A stretch of DNA of 64,000 nt from Haematobia irritans (lineage: Eukaryota > Arthropoda > Insecta > Diptera > Muscidae), in assembly GCF_050003625.1 (NCBI RefSeq), contig NC_134401.1, positions 72,142,442 through 72,206,441 on the forward strand, read 5' to 3'. The notes below the pieces were generated by a model. It worked only from the letters and a program-made list of their open reading frames with translations. It was not told where the DNA came from and made no database searches. Positions 22,551 to 40,915 of the stretch are shown here, piece by piece; the first letter of the stretch is position 1, and each line of letters opens with the position of its first letter. The position numbers were made by a program, and so were the translations under genes.

Positions 22551-24233
22551 TTTTATACCCACCACCATAGAATGGTGACAGGGGTATAATAAGTTTGTCA
22601 TGTCGAAGATGAGCTAGATCGGTCCAGGTTTTGATATAGCTCCCATATCAACCGATCGCCCGATTTGGGGTCTTGGGCTTATAAAAACCGTAGTTTTTAT
22701 CCAATTTGCCAGAAATTGGAAACCTAGAGGTATTCTAGGGCTATAAGGAGGAGTGCTGAAAATGGTGATTATCGGACCATGTTTTAATATAGCTCCCATA
22801 TAGACAGAACTCCCGATTTTATTTCTTGAGCTTCTAGAATCCGTAGTTTTTATCCAATTTGTCTGAAGTTGGAAATCTAGAGGTATTATAGGACCATTAC
22901 AAGGCGTGCCGAAGATGGTCACTATCGGACGAAGTTTTGATATAGCCCCCTTTTAGACCGATGTTACGAGTTTACTTCTTGGACTTCTACAATCCGTAGT
23001 TTTTATCCAATTTGCCTGAAATTTGAAATCTGGAGGTATTCTAGGACCATTAAGAGGTGTGCCGAATATATTGTGTATCGGTCCAGTTTTTGATATAGTC
23101 CCCTTATAAACCGGTCCTCCGTTTTGGGGTCTATATTCTAGAACTACAATAGATGTGCTGAATACTGTACGTATCCTTCCATGTTTTTGGCGTAGCCCCA
23201 TTAGTCCGATTGACCAAAATAGACCCAAAAAATTATTGAAGTTGGTCCGATGGTCAGACCAAATGGAATTTTTCTGCAGAAATAACATTTGGACAAAAAT
23301 TTCTATAGAAATAAAATTTTAACAAAATTTTCATAGAAATAAAATTTTAACAAATTTTTCATAGAAATAAAATTTTAACCAAATTTTGTATAGAAATAAG
23401 CTTCTTAAAAAATTTTGGGATACAATATTATGCAAAAATTTTGTACAAATTTCTGCTAAATACGTAATAGAAATAAAATTTTGGCTAAATTTTTTACAGA
23501 AATTAAATTTTGGCTAAATTTTCAATAGAATTAAACTTTGGCTACATTTTCTATAGAAATTAAATTTTGGCTAAATTGAAATTTTGGCTAAAATGAAATC
23601 TATTGAAATAAAATTTGGACCAAATTTTCTATAGAAATAAAACATGGACAAAATTTTCGATAGAAATAGAATGAGGTCAACATTTTATATAGAAATAAAA
23701 TTTTGAAAAAATTTTCTTTCGAAGAAAAATTTTAGAAAAATTGTAACTTTTAAATTATTTTAATTTAAATTAGAAAACTGGTCCCCTGGTACGAATTTTG
23801 GAAAAATTGGGTCCAAAATAAAAATTCGTTGTTGCAACGCTGGTAAAGCCTCCATATAGACCGATTTCAGATATTGAGGGTACAGAAGGTGCATTTACCA
23901 AAAATGTAAATTTGCCAGATATTACTTCTCGTAATCATAAAACAGTTGGTGTACTATAGATTTTAGATTTCAAATCAAGGTATTTTTTCTTAATTTTCTT
24001 GCACATTTACAGGATATGTTTATGATTCCTTTAAAACTCAAACAAAAATAGTTCTTATAAATCCGGAATCTGATAGGTAAAATCTTTGCATTTATTTTCG
24101 GGATGCGAACTGGTTAAACTGATCTGTCATCAAACCCCCATGAAATTTTCTAAGGAAATTAGTATATTTGATTCATGGTGGTGGGTATTTATGATTTGGC
24201 CCGGACGAACATACTGCTGTATATACTTGTTTT
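22551..24233 (+). mobile_element. DINE-1/mini-me-like element inside the hAT
   Basis: It begins TTTTATACCCACCACCATAG and ends near the hairpin remnant GGCCCGGACGAAC followed by CTGTATATACTTGTTTT, matching the copies at 45551, 53571 and 59511. Inside are diverged ~160-bp repeats with TATAGCCCCCAT and GTAGTTTTTATCCAATTTG. The GTCY tract is missing. Helentron-associated elements insert in T-rich sites without duplication. Confidence 0.65.
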
Positions 24234-25216
24234 ATTTTTTATTTTCTATAGAAATAAATGTTGACTTAATTTTCTATAGGAAAAAAATTTTCTATAGTAA
24301 TAATATTTCGAATAATTTTTTTATAGAAATTAAATTTTGACAAAACATTCCATATAAATACAATAGTGACAAAATTTTCTATAAAAAACAGCTTTGACAA
24401 TTTTTTCTGTCATATGTGTGTAGGTATATAGCCTTAAAATAAAATTAAAAACAATAAATTCGAATTATTGTTCGAATTATTTCAAATAAATTGATATGGG
24501 GATTAAAATGGATCGATCCAGCCCATTTGCTAGTCTAACATTCTAGGAAACATAAAATGATAGCCGTAATTGGAAGTTGATTTTTATTTCCAATCGTGGT
24601 GTACATTGATCGAATGCATAACGCATTGGAAACTAATTTGCGTAAAAACTTTTTTAGTTACAAAAATGTGAAGTGTTTTAAAAAATTTGGTTTAGCCGGA
24701 GTCGGAGTCGAGCAAAATTTTTACGACTCCGACTCCGACTCCAGCCAAATCTTCAGACTCCGACTCCAAGACTCCGACTCCGACTCCACAGCCCTGGTTG
24801 AAACTGTTCTTTAATTTTTGTTGCTATAAACCACAGGGACCAAGACCTTTCCAACGAATGCAAAACCGCGGAAATCGGGTCGTGCTTTCTGGTGTTGCAT
24901 CAGAGATGGCACTGTATATAAAGATTCCTGCGGGTTTTCAGCTTGAAAACTTAACATAGTACTCAGCTCCTCCTTATCATAATAACCATGTCAGCATGTC
25001 CCTTCTAATATGCGGATGCGCCTAGATTTCCAATAAATCAGCACTCTGTAAGCTAAATTAATTTCTCTGAAAGTAAACAAATAATTAGAACTTATTTTAA
25101 TTAAAAGTTAATTTTTTTAAACATAACCTGCATAGAATATCTTAGTTCCAGGTTGCAGAGTTATAATATTTTGCCTTTGTAGTCTTTTATCATAAAAAGA
25201 CGTATTTAGACGCTAG

Positions 25217-25564
25217 GCACCACCGTGGTGCAATGGTTAGCATGCCCGCCTTGCATACACAAGGTCGTGGGTTCGATTCCTGTTTCGGCCGAACACCAAA
25301 AAGTTTTTCAGCGGTGGATTTTCCCACCTCAGTAATGCTGGTGACGTTTCTGAGTGCTTCAAAGCTTCTCTAAGTGGTTTCACTGCAATGTGGAACGGCG
25401 TTCGGACTCGGTTATAAAAAGGAGGTCCCTTGTCAGTGAGCTTAAAATGGAATCGGGCAGCACTCTGTGATAAGAGAGAAGTTATCCACTGGGGTATCAC
25501 AATGGACTGAATAGTCTAAGTGAGCCTGATACATCGGGTTGCCACCTAACCTAACCTAACCTAC
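25217..25564 (+). mobile_element. tRNA-derived SINE, copy 1
   Basis: The head has an A-box-like GTGGTGCAATGGTTAGCATG and a B-box GGTTCGATTCC, followed by a tRNA-unrelated body and a 3' tail identical over 37 bases to the LINE tail at 16681, ending in CCTAA-type repeats. RNA polymerase III transcription and LINE-borrowed retrotransposition are expected of this design. The anticodon arm has a 6-base loop, so it is not a functional tRNA. Confidence 0.85.
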
Positions 25565-25900
25565 ACAAAAAAAAATTTTTGATTTCAATCACGAAAATCG
25601 CGGATTCAATCATTTTTTTAATTGAAATGTCTTCAATCACGAAAATGATAGTATCAATCACCCATTTTGATTGAAAACCAACACGATTTTCAATTAAAAA
25701 TTTAATTGACTTTTGTTACGGATTGTGTGATTGAATCAATTAAAAACGTGATTGATTTTTAACATAAAATTGAATCACAGTTTTAATTGAATCAATTAAA
25801 ATTTTTATTAATTTCGCGACAAAAATCAATCAACTATTTGATTCATTCAATTAAGTAATTAATTGAAATTGGCTATAAATTTCAATCAAAAAATGTATAT
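25565..25900. repeat. AATTGA-rich repeat, copy 1
   Basis: It begins CACAAAAAAAAATTTTTG and continues with many (T)CAATTAAA/TTTAATTGA palindromes, like the 567-852 MITE. The right terminus is not clear. It abuts the SINE tail. Confidence 0.5.
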
Positions 25901-26550
25901 ATTGCGCCCCCAAAATCGTATTTAGTTTTATTTGAAATAAAAGAAAATATGTATTTCTTATAAAACATATTTAATATTTTATTATTTTTTGAATTATGCA
26001 ATAGACAAATAAATTTGGTTCTCGTCATTTGTGTTTTGTTCTAACATAACTTACACATACAATTACAATTATTAATAACTATAGGGTGAAAAAATAGACT
26101 ATCTTATCTGCCTTATCATAATAACCATGTCAGCATGTTCCTTCTAATATGTAGATGTGCATAGATTTCCAATAATCAGCAGCCTGTAAGCTAAATTAGT
26201 TTTTCTGAAAGTAAACAGAATAATTCGAATTTAATTTTGTTAAATTAAAAGTTAATTTTTCTAAACATTTACCTGCATAGAATATCAAGTTCAATTCTTA
26301 GTTCCAGGTAGCAGATTTATAATCTTCTTTTGCAGTTGTAGTCTTTTAGCATAAAAAGGTGTATTAAGGAGCTCGGTAATTTAATATTAGTAACAATTCC
26401 TTTCCAAAATTTCCACACATTGAAATCGTCTATTAAAACTTGAACCAATCAAAGACATAAATAATGGGAAAGCAATGTAATATTTGTTATTATATTGATG
26501 ATACTTTGCAAATTCTGGAAATAGAAAAAAATATAAATGGAAAATAAATA

Positions 26551-28796
<2,246 letters not shown>

Positions 28797-29030
28797 CAGT
28801 CGAAGCTCGGTTTAACGAACGATATATTGTCAGGCCCTTTCGTTATTTAGAAAAATTCGTTAAATCGAACGGGAATATTAAATGTTAATTTTAATAAAAA
28901 TCTTACTTTTTAACCAGATGAGTAAAAATTCATAATCATTTGACAAAATTAAACCACAGAGACACTTACAAAAATATTACTTTAAATAATCCTTAAAAAC
29001 TGATGAACTTGATATATCTAGGTTAGGTTA

Positions 29031-29631
29031 GATTGAAAAGAGGATCCAAGATTCGCTGTCTTATGGGGGCCTATATACACCCACAATTTGTATGCCTAAC
29101 TTCTTAGACGAATTGCCTAATTTGTTTTCAGTCCCCGGTTTCAAGATGGGCCAGGCATAGGTAGTGTTCATAGTAACATCTTCCTAAAACGTCCTACATA
29201 CAGCATTACCCTGCTGCTTCTGTCGGCATAGATGTGCTCTCAACGCTACATTGCCGTTTCGACCGAGCACCAAAAAAGTTTTTCAGCGGTAGTTTATCCC
29301 TCTCAATAATGATGTTGACATTCCTGTGTATTTCATAGTTTCTCTTCAGTTATAAGACGGAGGTTCCTTGTTATTGAGCTAAATATAGAATCGGCTAGCA
29401 CTCATTAATTCACCACCTGTCCAACTGGCAATTCTACGAAATATTGCCACTAACTGACCTATCACAGGACTAGTACTAGTACTCGAGTTTATCGTAGTTT
29501 TTAAATGTTCATATAATTGATTGATTTTTATACTCTCTTTATTTTAAAATTTTATTTGATCTAAACATTTACCTATGGTCCAACATAGTCCAAAAGTTTT
29601 TCTTTCTGGTGCAATTTGGATGATCAAAATA
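29031..29631. other. Non-coding segment with a diverged SINE relic
   Basis: Bases about 29253-29425 resemble the SINE body (CGACCGAGCACCAAAAAAGTT, TTTTTCAGCGGTAG, GGAGGTTCCTTG) with many changes. The rest, including 29426-29631, shows no recognisable feature. Confidence 0.55.
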
Positions 29632-29731
29632 NNNNNNNNNNNNNNNNNNNNNNNNNNNNNNNNNNNNNNNNNNNNNNNNNNNNNNNNNNNNNNNNNNNNN
29701 NNNNNNNNNNNNNNNNNNNNNNNNNNNNNNN
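29632..29731. other. Assembly gap, 100 N
   Basis: Exactly 100 N, the usual placeholder for a gap of unknown length. The sequence to the right starts directly on the inverted copy of 28797-29030. Confidence 0.99.
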
Positions 29732-29959
29732 TAACCTAGATATATCAAGTTCATCAGTTTTTAAGGATTATTTAAAGTAATATTTTTGTAAGTGTCTCTG
29801 TGGTTTAATTTTGTCAAATGATTATGAATTTTTACTCATCTGGTTAAAAAGTAAGATTTTTATTAAAAATTAACATTTAATATTCCCGTTCGATTTTAAC
29901 GAATTTTTCTAAATAACGAAAGGGCCTGACAATATATCGTTCGTTAAACCGAGCTTCGA

Positions 29960-30557
<598 letters not shown>

Positions 30558-31081
30558 TTCTACTGCATTCAAAATGTGTACATAAATATTTTTAACGCAA
30601 CAACAAATCATAGCAAATAAATAAAGTGTGCAACAACAAATGGCCACGTGGTAAACGTTTGAAAAAATATATGACAGAACGCATTAGAAATGACATGTGT
30701 TTGTGTTTTGTGGTATTGTAAAAATGGAAAACAATCTACGTTTATGGAAGGTAAGAAATTGTGAAATGTGAATACCGTTTTCCATTGAAGCCTGTTTACA
30801 TTAAACGGGCTAAAATAATATATATTTTATTCATTTCTTTTAGTGAGTTTTTATTTCGTGAAATTGGTCAATCAGTCAACACCATAATTTTTTCAAATAT
30901 ATAAGAATATAAGAATATGTTTGCAATCAAAAGGTGGGTACCATATTGATCTTTTAAAGTTATAATTTTTTTCACTCTAGTTTTCTTAAAACCAAGAGCG
31001 GTATGGGTTTGTTGGTATGGGTCTTGAAGTTGCGAAATAGCGTTATCATTAGATTAATTGTTTGTTAATTTTAATTTTTTG

Positions 31082-32279
<1,198 letters not shown>

Positions 32280-32929
32280 AAATTAATCTAATGATAACGC
32301 TACTTCGCAACTTCAAGACCCATACCAACAAACCCATACCGCTCTTGGTTTTAAGAAAACTAGGAGTGAAAAAAATTATAATTTTAATAGATCAATATGG
32401 TACCCACCTTTTGATTGCAAACATATTCTTATATTCTTATATATTTGAAAAAATTATGGTGTTGATTGATTGACCAATTTTACGAAATAAAATTGCTCAC
32501 TAAAAGAAATGAATAAAATATATATTATTTTAGGCCGTTTAATGTAAACAGGCTTCAATGGAAAACGGTATTCACATTTCACAATTTCTTACCTTCCATA
32601 AACGTAGATTGTTTTCCATTTTTACAATACCACAAAACACAAACCCATGTCATTTCTAATGCGTTCTGTCATATATTTTTTCAAACGTTTACCACGTGGC
32701 CATTTGTTGTTGCACACTTTATTTATTTGCTATGATTTGTTGTTGCGTTAAAAATATTTATGTACACATTTTGAATGCAGTAGAAAAATGTCGCCAATCA
32801 TGTTTTTCAATTTACGCGAAAAACAAAACTCAACCGTTCGTTACGAGTTACTTCCACAGACTGATCTCTCCATCATACATTTTTAATAAATACCCATTCT
32901 CTTGTTAACTTTTCGCTCTTTCCATTACT

Positions 32930-33495
32930 CAAAATCATTCAATTTCAATCACAAAGGTGATTGAATCAATGACATGTGTAATTGGAAACGGAAAAATTTT
33001 CAATCACGTTTGTAATTGAAACTTATTTCCGAATTGATTAACAAATTGATTGAATCAATTAATATTTTAATTGGAAACGTAACAAATATCAATCATTTTT
33101 TTAATTGGTTTTTATTCGGATTTGATTAAATAATTAATTGAATCAACTAACATATTAATTGAATCCGTTTCCAAATTCAGTTAAATGTTTAATTGAAAAA
33201 ATTTTGGTGATAATTTTTTGTGTGTAGGGATCGGCAAGTATAATTGTAGTAGCAATTCCTTTGGGAACGGATAAATTTTCAATTACGAGTGTAATTGAAA
33301 ATTATTTCGGAATTGATTAACAAATTAATTGAATCTATTAATATTTTAATTGGAAACGTAACAAACAACAATCATTTTTTAATTGGTTTTTGTTCGGATT
33401 TGATTAAATAATTAAATGAATCAATTAAGATATTAATTGAATCCGTTTCCAAATTCAATAATTTGAGAAATTTTCGGTGACATTTTTTTCTGTCT
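32930..33495. repeat. Two AATTGA-rich units in tandem
   Basis: About 32945-33228 and 33270-33495 share the order GGAA-ACGGA(A/T)AAATTTTCAAT, TTCGGAATTGATTAACAAATT, AATATTTTAATTGGAAACGTAAC. The first ends TTTTTTGTGTG like the 567-852 MITE. They look like two related copies in the same orientation. Confidence 0.6.
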
Positions 33496-34255
33496 ATAAC
33501 AAGCCTATGTTAAATTCCTCGATTCTGCTCCAATTTTGCACCACTTGCGGATCCAAAAAGAACATTATCACTACTTTTTTAACGACGGCTTTTTTTCGCT
33601 GGGTCATTAACCAAAACAAATGAACTCATACAGCAGTTTTCCTAAACAACCCACCTGACCACAAACGTTCGTTATCGTATTCGATATAGAAATATTCTCG
33701 GGTTTTTCTCGAAGAATGGTTCATCTGTCGTGCTCTTACTGTCAGGAAACTCTTCGTTTGCTAGTTATTCGTTAAAGAAGATTTCGCGATATCTATAATT
33801 GATCGTTAGCGAATCTATTTCGAATTTGCTTTCGAGTTCTATAGCATTTCGGTTTTGAAGGTTTTCTGTACTGTTTTATTCCCATTGTAAGTTGTGTAGT
33901 AAAAGAAAAATTTCAAGTTTGTTTTTATTTTATAACAACACAATATGGATAATTATAATACAAAATAAAATAGAACAAAATTATTTTGCGAACAAAATAC
34001 ATATATAGAACAAAATTATCTTGCGAACAAAATACATAAAATATTTACATTTAGGAATATATGTATATTTAAAGTTATTTAAGGCACTGCATTGACTTCT
34101 TTGCGCGGAATTTCTTATTAAGCCGGTCGTGGCTATATCATTGAAAAGGACTATAATCAATGAGTAACATTTTCCTCGATAAATAATATATAAATATAAA
34201 TAAATTACTTACCTCTTTTAGATTCGCTAAGACACTTCACCCGCACTTAACAATT
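33496..34255. other. Non-coding segment
   Basis: No gene is visible. AAAAAGAACATT(A/T)TCACTACTTTTTT(A/G)(A/G)CGACG at about 33556-33592 also occurs inside the Pao-embedded hAT copies (about 47910 and 53455), so part of this is probably a relative of that element. GAACAAAATTAT(T/C)TTGCGAACAAAATACAT is repeated at about 33970-34038. Confidence 0.5.
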
Positions 34256-34607
34256 TCGGGTCGTGCTTTCTGGTGTTGCATCAGAGATGGCACTGTATAT
34301 AAAGATTCCTGCGGGTTTTCAGCTTGAAAACTTAACATAGTACTCAGCTCCTCCTTATCATAATAACCATGTCAGCATGTCCCTTCTAATATGCGGATGC
34401 GCCTAGATTTCCAATAAATCAGCACTCTGTAAGCTAAATTAATTTCTCTGAAAGTAAACAAATAATTAGAACTTATTTTAATTAAAAGTTAATTTTTTTA
34501 AACATTACCTGCATAGAATATCAAGTTGAATTCTTAGTTCCAGGTTGCAGAGTTATAATATTTTGCCTTTGTAGTCTTTTACCATAAAAAGACGTATTTA
34601 GACGCTA

Positions 34608-34954
34608 GGCACCACCGTGGTGCAATGGGTAGCATGCCCGCCTTGCATACACAAGGTCGTGGGTTCGATTCCTGTTTCGGCCGAACACTAAAAATTTTTC
34701 AGCGGTGGATTTTCCCACCTCAGTAATGTTGGTGACGTTTCTGAGTGCTTCAAAGCTTCTCTAAGTGGTTTCACTGCAATGTGGAACGGCGTTCGGACTC
34801 GGTTATAAAAAGGAGGTCCCTTGTCATTGAGCTTAAAATGGAATCGGGCAGCACTCTGTGATAAGAGAGAAGTTCACCACTGGGGTATCACAATGGACTG
34901 AATAGTCTAAGTGAGCCTGATAAATCGGGTTGCCACCTAACCTAACCTAACCTA
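34608..34954 (+). mobile_element. tRNA-derived SINE, copy 2
   Basis: It is the same SINE as at 25217 and part of the larger direct duplication, so it is not an independent insertion. The D-loop has GGGTAGC where copy 1 has GGTTAGC, which weakens the A-box. The 3' tail and CCTAA-type end are intact. Confidence 0.85.
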
Positions 34955-34956
34955 CA

Positions 34957-35300
34957 CAAAAAAATTTTTGATTTCAATCACGAAAATCGCGGATTCAATC
35001 ATTTTTTAATTGAAATGTCTTCAATCACGAAAATGATAGTATCAATCACCCATTTTGATTGAAAACCAACACGATTTTCAATTAAAAATTTAATTGACTT
35101 TTGTTACGGATTGTGTGATTGAATCAATTAAAAACGTGATTGATTTTTAACATAAAATTGAATCACAGTTTTAATTGAATCAATTAAAATTTTTATTAAT
35201 TTCGCGACAAAAATCAATCAACTATTTGATTCATTCAATTAAGTAATTAATTGAAATTGGCTATAAATTTCAATCAAAAAATGTATATATTGCGCCCCCA
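34957..35300. repeat. AATTGA-rich repeat, copy 2
   Basis: Duplicate of 25565-25900 within the direct duplication, almost unchanged. Confidence 0.5.
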
Positions 35301-35940
35301 AAATCGTATTTAGTTTTATTTGAAATAAAAGAAAATATGTATTTCTTATAAAACATATTTAATATTTTATTATTTTTTGAATTATGCAATAGACAAATAA
35401 ATTTGGTTCTTGTCATTTGTGTTTTGTTCTAACATAACTTACACATACAATTACAATTATTAATAACTATAGGGTGAAAAAATAGACTATCTTATCTGCC
35501 TTATCATAATAACCATGTCAGCATGTTCCTTCTAATATGTAGATGTGCATAGATTTCCAATAAATCAGCAGCCTGTAAGCTAAATTAGTTTTTCTGAAAG
35601 TAAACAGAATAATTCGAATTTAATTTTGTTCAATTAAAAGTTAATTTTGCTAAACATTACCTGCATAGAATATCAAGTTCAATTCTTAGTTCCAGGTAGC
35701 AGATTTATAATCTTCTTTTGCAGTTGTAGTCTTTTAGCATTAAAAGGTGTATTAAGGAGCTCGGTAATTTAATATTAGTAACAATTCCTTTCCAAAATTT
35801 CCACACATTGAAATCGTCTATTAAAACTTGAACCAATCAAAGACATAAATAATGGGAAAGCAATGTAATATTTGGTATTATATTGATGATACTTTGCAAA
35901 TTCTGGAAATAGAAAAAAAATATAAATGGAAAATACATAT

Positions 35941-37272
<1,332 letters not shown>

Positions 37273-37757
37273 GAAGTTCGGAAGTTAGCGTGATTTCCAC
37301 AGACGGACGGACAGCCGGACAGACGGACGGACGGACGGACATGCTTAGATCGACTCAGAATTTCACCACGACCCAGAATATATATACTTTATGGGGTCTT
37401 AGAGCAATATTTCGATGTGTTACAAACGGAATGACAAAGTTAATATACCCCCATCCTATGGTGGAGGGTATAAAAATGAAGTAAAAAAACTTCCTGTGTA
37501 GTTCAAATAATTGAGGACATTTTTGGAAGTACTTTTAAAGGTGTGCCTTTAGAACAACTCACATTTTTTTTTGCTGGGAAAAGTGTGGAACTACTTTTAG
37601 TTGCTTTATTATAAATTAATTGTCGAGTTATTTTGATGTCTAATTTTTTATTCAATTTTATGAAATAGATCATTAATTGAACCTATAAGTTCAGTCTATA
37701 AATTTTTAGCTAGGGGGGCTATAGCCCCCCTAGAAAAATTGTCTAGCTACGCTAATG
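37273..37757. mobile_element. Truncated DINE-1-like and hAT fragments, inverted
   Basis: 37273-37476 is the reverse of the 5' end of the element at 45551 (GTCY tract, TATATACTTTATGGGG). 37477-37757 is the reverse of the left end of the hAT at 45270, ending in its TIR (GTCTAGCTACGCTAATG). This is the outer part of the left palindrome arm. Confidence 0.8.
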
Positions 37758-39860
37758 CCTGTAGGCTGGCTGGGGCCAGTTATTATAGTGGCGAAGATAA
37801 TTATGCAACAGGTGTGGTTGGATAAGATAGGATGGGACGAGTCTCTTCCGTTACAAACTGAGCGACAATGGCGAAAGTTTGTCAAAACCTATCAGGAGGT
37901 GAATCACGTTCGTATTCCTCGATGGGTCAAGTACTCCACAGACTGTGAGGTAGAATTACATGTTTTTTCCGACGCCTCGGAAAAAGCATACGCGGGGGTA
38001 GTATATGTTCGTGTGGTTACGCCGCAGGGACAAATCTTCACCCATTTGCTATCTTGTAAGACTAAGGTAGCCCCCATCAAATCTATATCTTTGCCACGAT
38101 TGGAGCTTTGTGGGGCAGTTTTGGCCTCAGAACTTTACAAGTCTATAGCCAGGGAGCTAGATATTGAGTTTCGCCGTGTTTATTGTTGGACGGATTCTAC
38201 GATCGTCCGCTCTTGGCTTCGAAAGACGCCATCTACGTGGTCTACTTTCGTTGCGAATCGCGTATGTAGGATTCAGGAGAATACTGGGGGACAGAATTGG
38301 TACCATGTTCGTTCTGAGGACAATCCGGCCGACTTGGGAAGTCGCGGAGTGTCGTCTGCAGAGTTGGCAGTTTCAACGCTTTGGTGTCATGGACCAGAGT
38401 GGCTGTGCTCAGCTAGTTCTCAGTGGGATATTAGTGATTTGACCCCTCTTGAGACTGACGTTGAGGTACGGGCGGTCAAGACTCACGCATCGTTTTTTAC
38501 GAACTATGAGGACATTTTAGAGAGATTTTCTTCGTTAGATAGGGCTCTACGAGTCATCGCATATATATTTAGGTTTTATCAAAGGACCCATTATTCACAT
38601 GCTAGTCGAAATGTGTATCACGGCACGACGTTGACGGCAACCGAATTAAAGGCAGTGAGATTACGTCTAGCTGTTCTTTCTCAAAGGGCTCATTATCCAG
38701 ATGAGTACGGTTGTTTGATGGAAAAGAAACCGTTAGATTCCAGGAGTTCGTTGTTGTCATTGAATCCATTCCTGGATGAGGAGGGGGTTATGAGGTTGAA
38801 TGGTCGTTTGAGTAGGTGTCCTACCCTTTCGTATAGTGAGCGACATCCAATTATAGTGCCGTATAATAGTAGATTCGCTAGGTTACTGGTGAAATATGTT
38901 CACGACATATCTATTCACGGAGGAAACCAGTTGGTTCTACGTCTTATTCGGATTGAGTATTGGATTCCTCGTTTAACATCTTTGATTAGATCGACTATTA
39001 ACCGGTGTAAACGGTGTCTGTTGGATAGGAAGAAGTCTTGTACGCAGATCATGGCGGCTCTCCCACCGGAGAGAACTGTACTTATCAGACCGTTTACTAC
39101 GACTGGCGTTGATTTTGCGGGGCCTTTCGAAATTAAGTCATTTATAGGGCGCGCATGTAAGATAACAAAGGGTTATGTTTGCGTTTTTGTATGCTTTTCG
39201 ACGAAGGCCATACACTTGGAAGCCACATCAGACTTGTCTACGACAACGTTTCTGGCCGCTTTTCACAGATTTATATCTCGACGCGGTTGTCCCAAGACCA
39301 TTTTTTCGGATAATGGTACAAATTTTGTAGGCGCTTCACGCGAAATGGAAAAGGATTTGAGATGTGTTTTTAAGGAAGGACGTGATAAGGTGTGTTCCGC
39401 ATACCAGTTTCAGCAGCTTTTCTGGCAGTTTATCCCTGCCGGGGCGCCACATATGGGTGGTCTCTGGGAAGCTGCTGTCAAAAGCTTCAAGACGCATTTT
39501 AGGAAGCATGCATCAGGATTCAAATTTACATTTGAAGAGTTTTCGACTGTTCTTTCGAGAATTGAGGCTTGTTTAAATTCTAGGCCGTTGTGCCCAATGA
39601 GTGAAAGTTCTCAAGAATTGGTAGCACTTACGCCTGGCCATTTTTGGTAGGATCTCCGATCTTGGCGCCTCCTGAACAGTTAGAGGAGGAATCACCACTT
39701 CATTTGGTGCATCGATTTAGGAAAATGAAGGCGCTGTCGCAACAGTTCTGCTTACGGTGGAAAGATGAATATTTGAAAGGCTTACAGAAAAGGTATAAAT
39801 GGAAATTTCCGCAGCGTGATATCGAAGTAGGGGACTTGGTAGTAATTCGTTACCAGTAAT
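37758..39860 (+). pseudogene. pol: Pao pol C-terminal part: RNase H and integrase (left palindrome arm)
   Basis: RNase H: SDASEKAYAGVVYVR, LPRLELCGA, WTDSTIVRSWL and EDNPADLGSRG, typical of BEL/Pao. Integrase: an HHCC domain (HDISIHGG to CKRCLLDRK), then the core VDFAGPF, FSDNGTNF and PHMGGLWEAAVK, giving the D-D-E set. The ATG at 37755 comes from the hAT terminal repeat, so the true frame continued from RT before that insertion. The frame breaks at 39650 and continues in another phase (39644-39859). A deletion of about 320 bases then removes the rest of the C-terminal domain and joins it to the next ORF. Confidence 0.85.
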
Positions 39861-40890
39861 CGAGCAGGCCCCTGACGTCGGGATGACCCCAGTCGTCGCC
39901 TCTTCACAAGAGGTAGTACCGACACAAAAAGTTGTCCCTCCGTCGGGGACTGATACGGCTCCAGTTGAAGTATCTGCAACTAAGGCAGCAGAATCTTCGT
40001 CTTCCCCTACGGGGACTGCCCAAAGAAATTCGGACTCGAGCCCAAAGCTTCATTTAAACAATTGTGTGTTATGCAGGCGGAAGCATAATCTACGGTCGTG
40101 CCGCAGGTTCTTGAAAATGCGGTTGGAGCAAAGGCTGCGCACCGTAGTTCTTCATCGGGTGTGCTCCAACTGTCTGGGCAGGTCACACATGCGATCGACC
40201 TGCAATAGTCGCGAAAGGTGTCGCGAATGCGGAGAGAGCCACCATACGCTTCTGCACTCATTCGAGCAACAACAACGTCCTTCCGCTCCATCGTCCGATT
40301 TGTCTAAGAGAAAGTCAAATTCAAGTCCGTCCGTTAATTCGTCCGCGTACTGCATTACAAATGCAACCCCCATATTCAGTCCGTTGTTAGTTTTGCAACC
40401 AACTGTTACGCTTGGTCCCACTATTGTGTTGATACTCGTCTTGTCCGGTCGTCGAATTCCTGTCCGAGCTGTCCTCGACCCGTGTGCGGGGTACAGTATG
40501 ATTTGTAGCAGTTTAGCTCTCAGCCTACGGCTTGTCTCAGCGATGACGTCGCATGACGCATTTTGTCCGCTTGTTGCTGTCTCCCGACACAATGCAGAAA
40601 GTAAATTGGTTTTTTTCTGCCCGGGTAACAGACCTGACCCGTGTTGTCACCCCATCGTCGTCGGCTCCAGATACGATACGGGAACATTTCGAGTGTCTCC
40701 AGCTGGCCGACCCAAGGTTTTACCGTCCTTCCGGGGTGGGGTTGGTTCTAGGGCCCGATGTCTACGCACGGGTTCTAAAGACACAAATATTTTCGAGTCC
40801 TGGATTCCCATTGGCGCAGCTAACGATGTTTGGCTGGATAGTGTCAGGTCAATGCCAACCATAAGTGTCGTAGGTCATCCTGGCCAATAA
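39850..40890 (+). pseudogene. Second gag/protease-like ORF after integrase (left arm)
   Basis: It starts inside the deletion joint. It holds zinc-knuckle-like clusters (CVLCRRKHNLRSC, CSNCLGRSHMRSTC, CRECGESHHTLLH), the same plan as Pao gag, then RAVLDPCAGYSMI in the position of the protease RALIDPASEASFI. The related downstream part (LQLADPRFYRPSGVGLVLGPDVYARVL) lies in another frame (40553-40864), so a frameshift near 40600 breaks it. It follows integrase, where Pao elements normally have no second gag. Function unknown. Confidence 0.7.
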
Positions 40891-40915
40891 CCCAGGCACT
40901 GCAGACCCTCCGGGT

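Larger units (their letters stand above)
21197..24796. mobile_element. hAT-type element with CCGACT-repeat ends
   Basis: The terminal inverted repeats are CAGGGCTGTGGAGTCG (left) and its inverse ending CTCCACAGCCCTG (right). A perfect 8-bp duplication, GTTGAAAC, flanks it (21189-21196, 24797-24804). An 8-bp duplication and CAG...CTG ends are hAT hallmarks. Both subterminal regions consist of CCGACT hexamers. The interior has no transposase, only AT-rich tandem repeats and a DINE-1-like insertion, so it is non-autonomous. Confidence 0.88.

Noticed and set aside
25217..25290. Functional tRNA gene
   Set aside because: A- and B-boxes are present but the anticodon loop is six bases and the sequence continues into a SINE body and LINE-like tail.
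37290..37484. Short ORF across the GTCY tract
   Set aside because: It is microsatellite read-through within a truncated DINE-1-like element.
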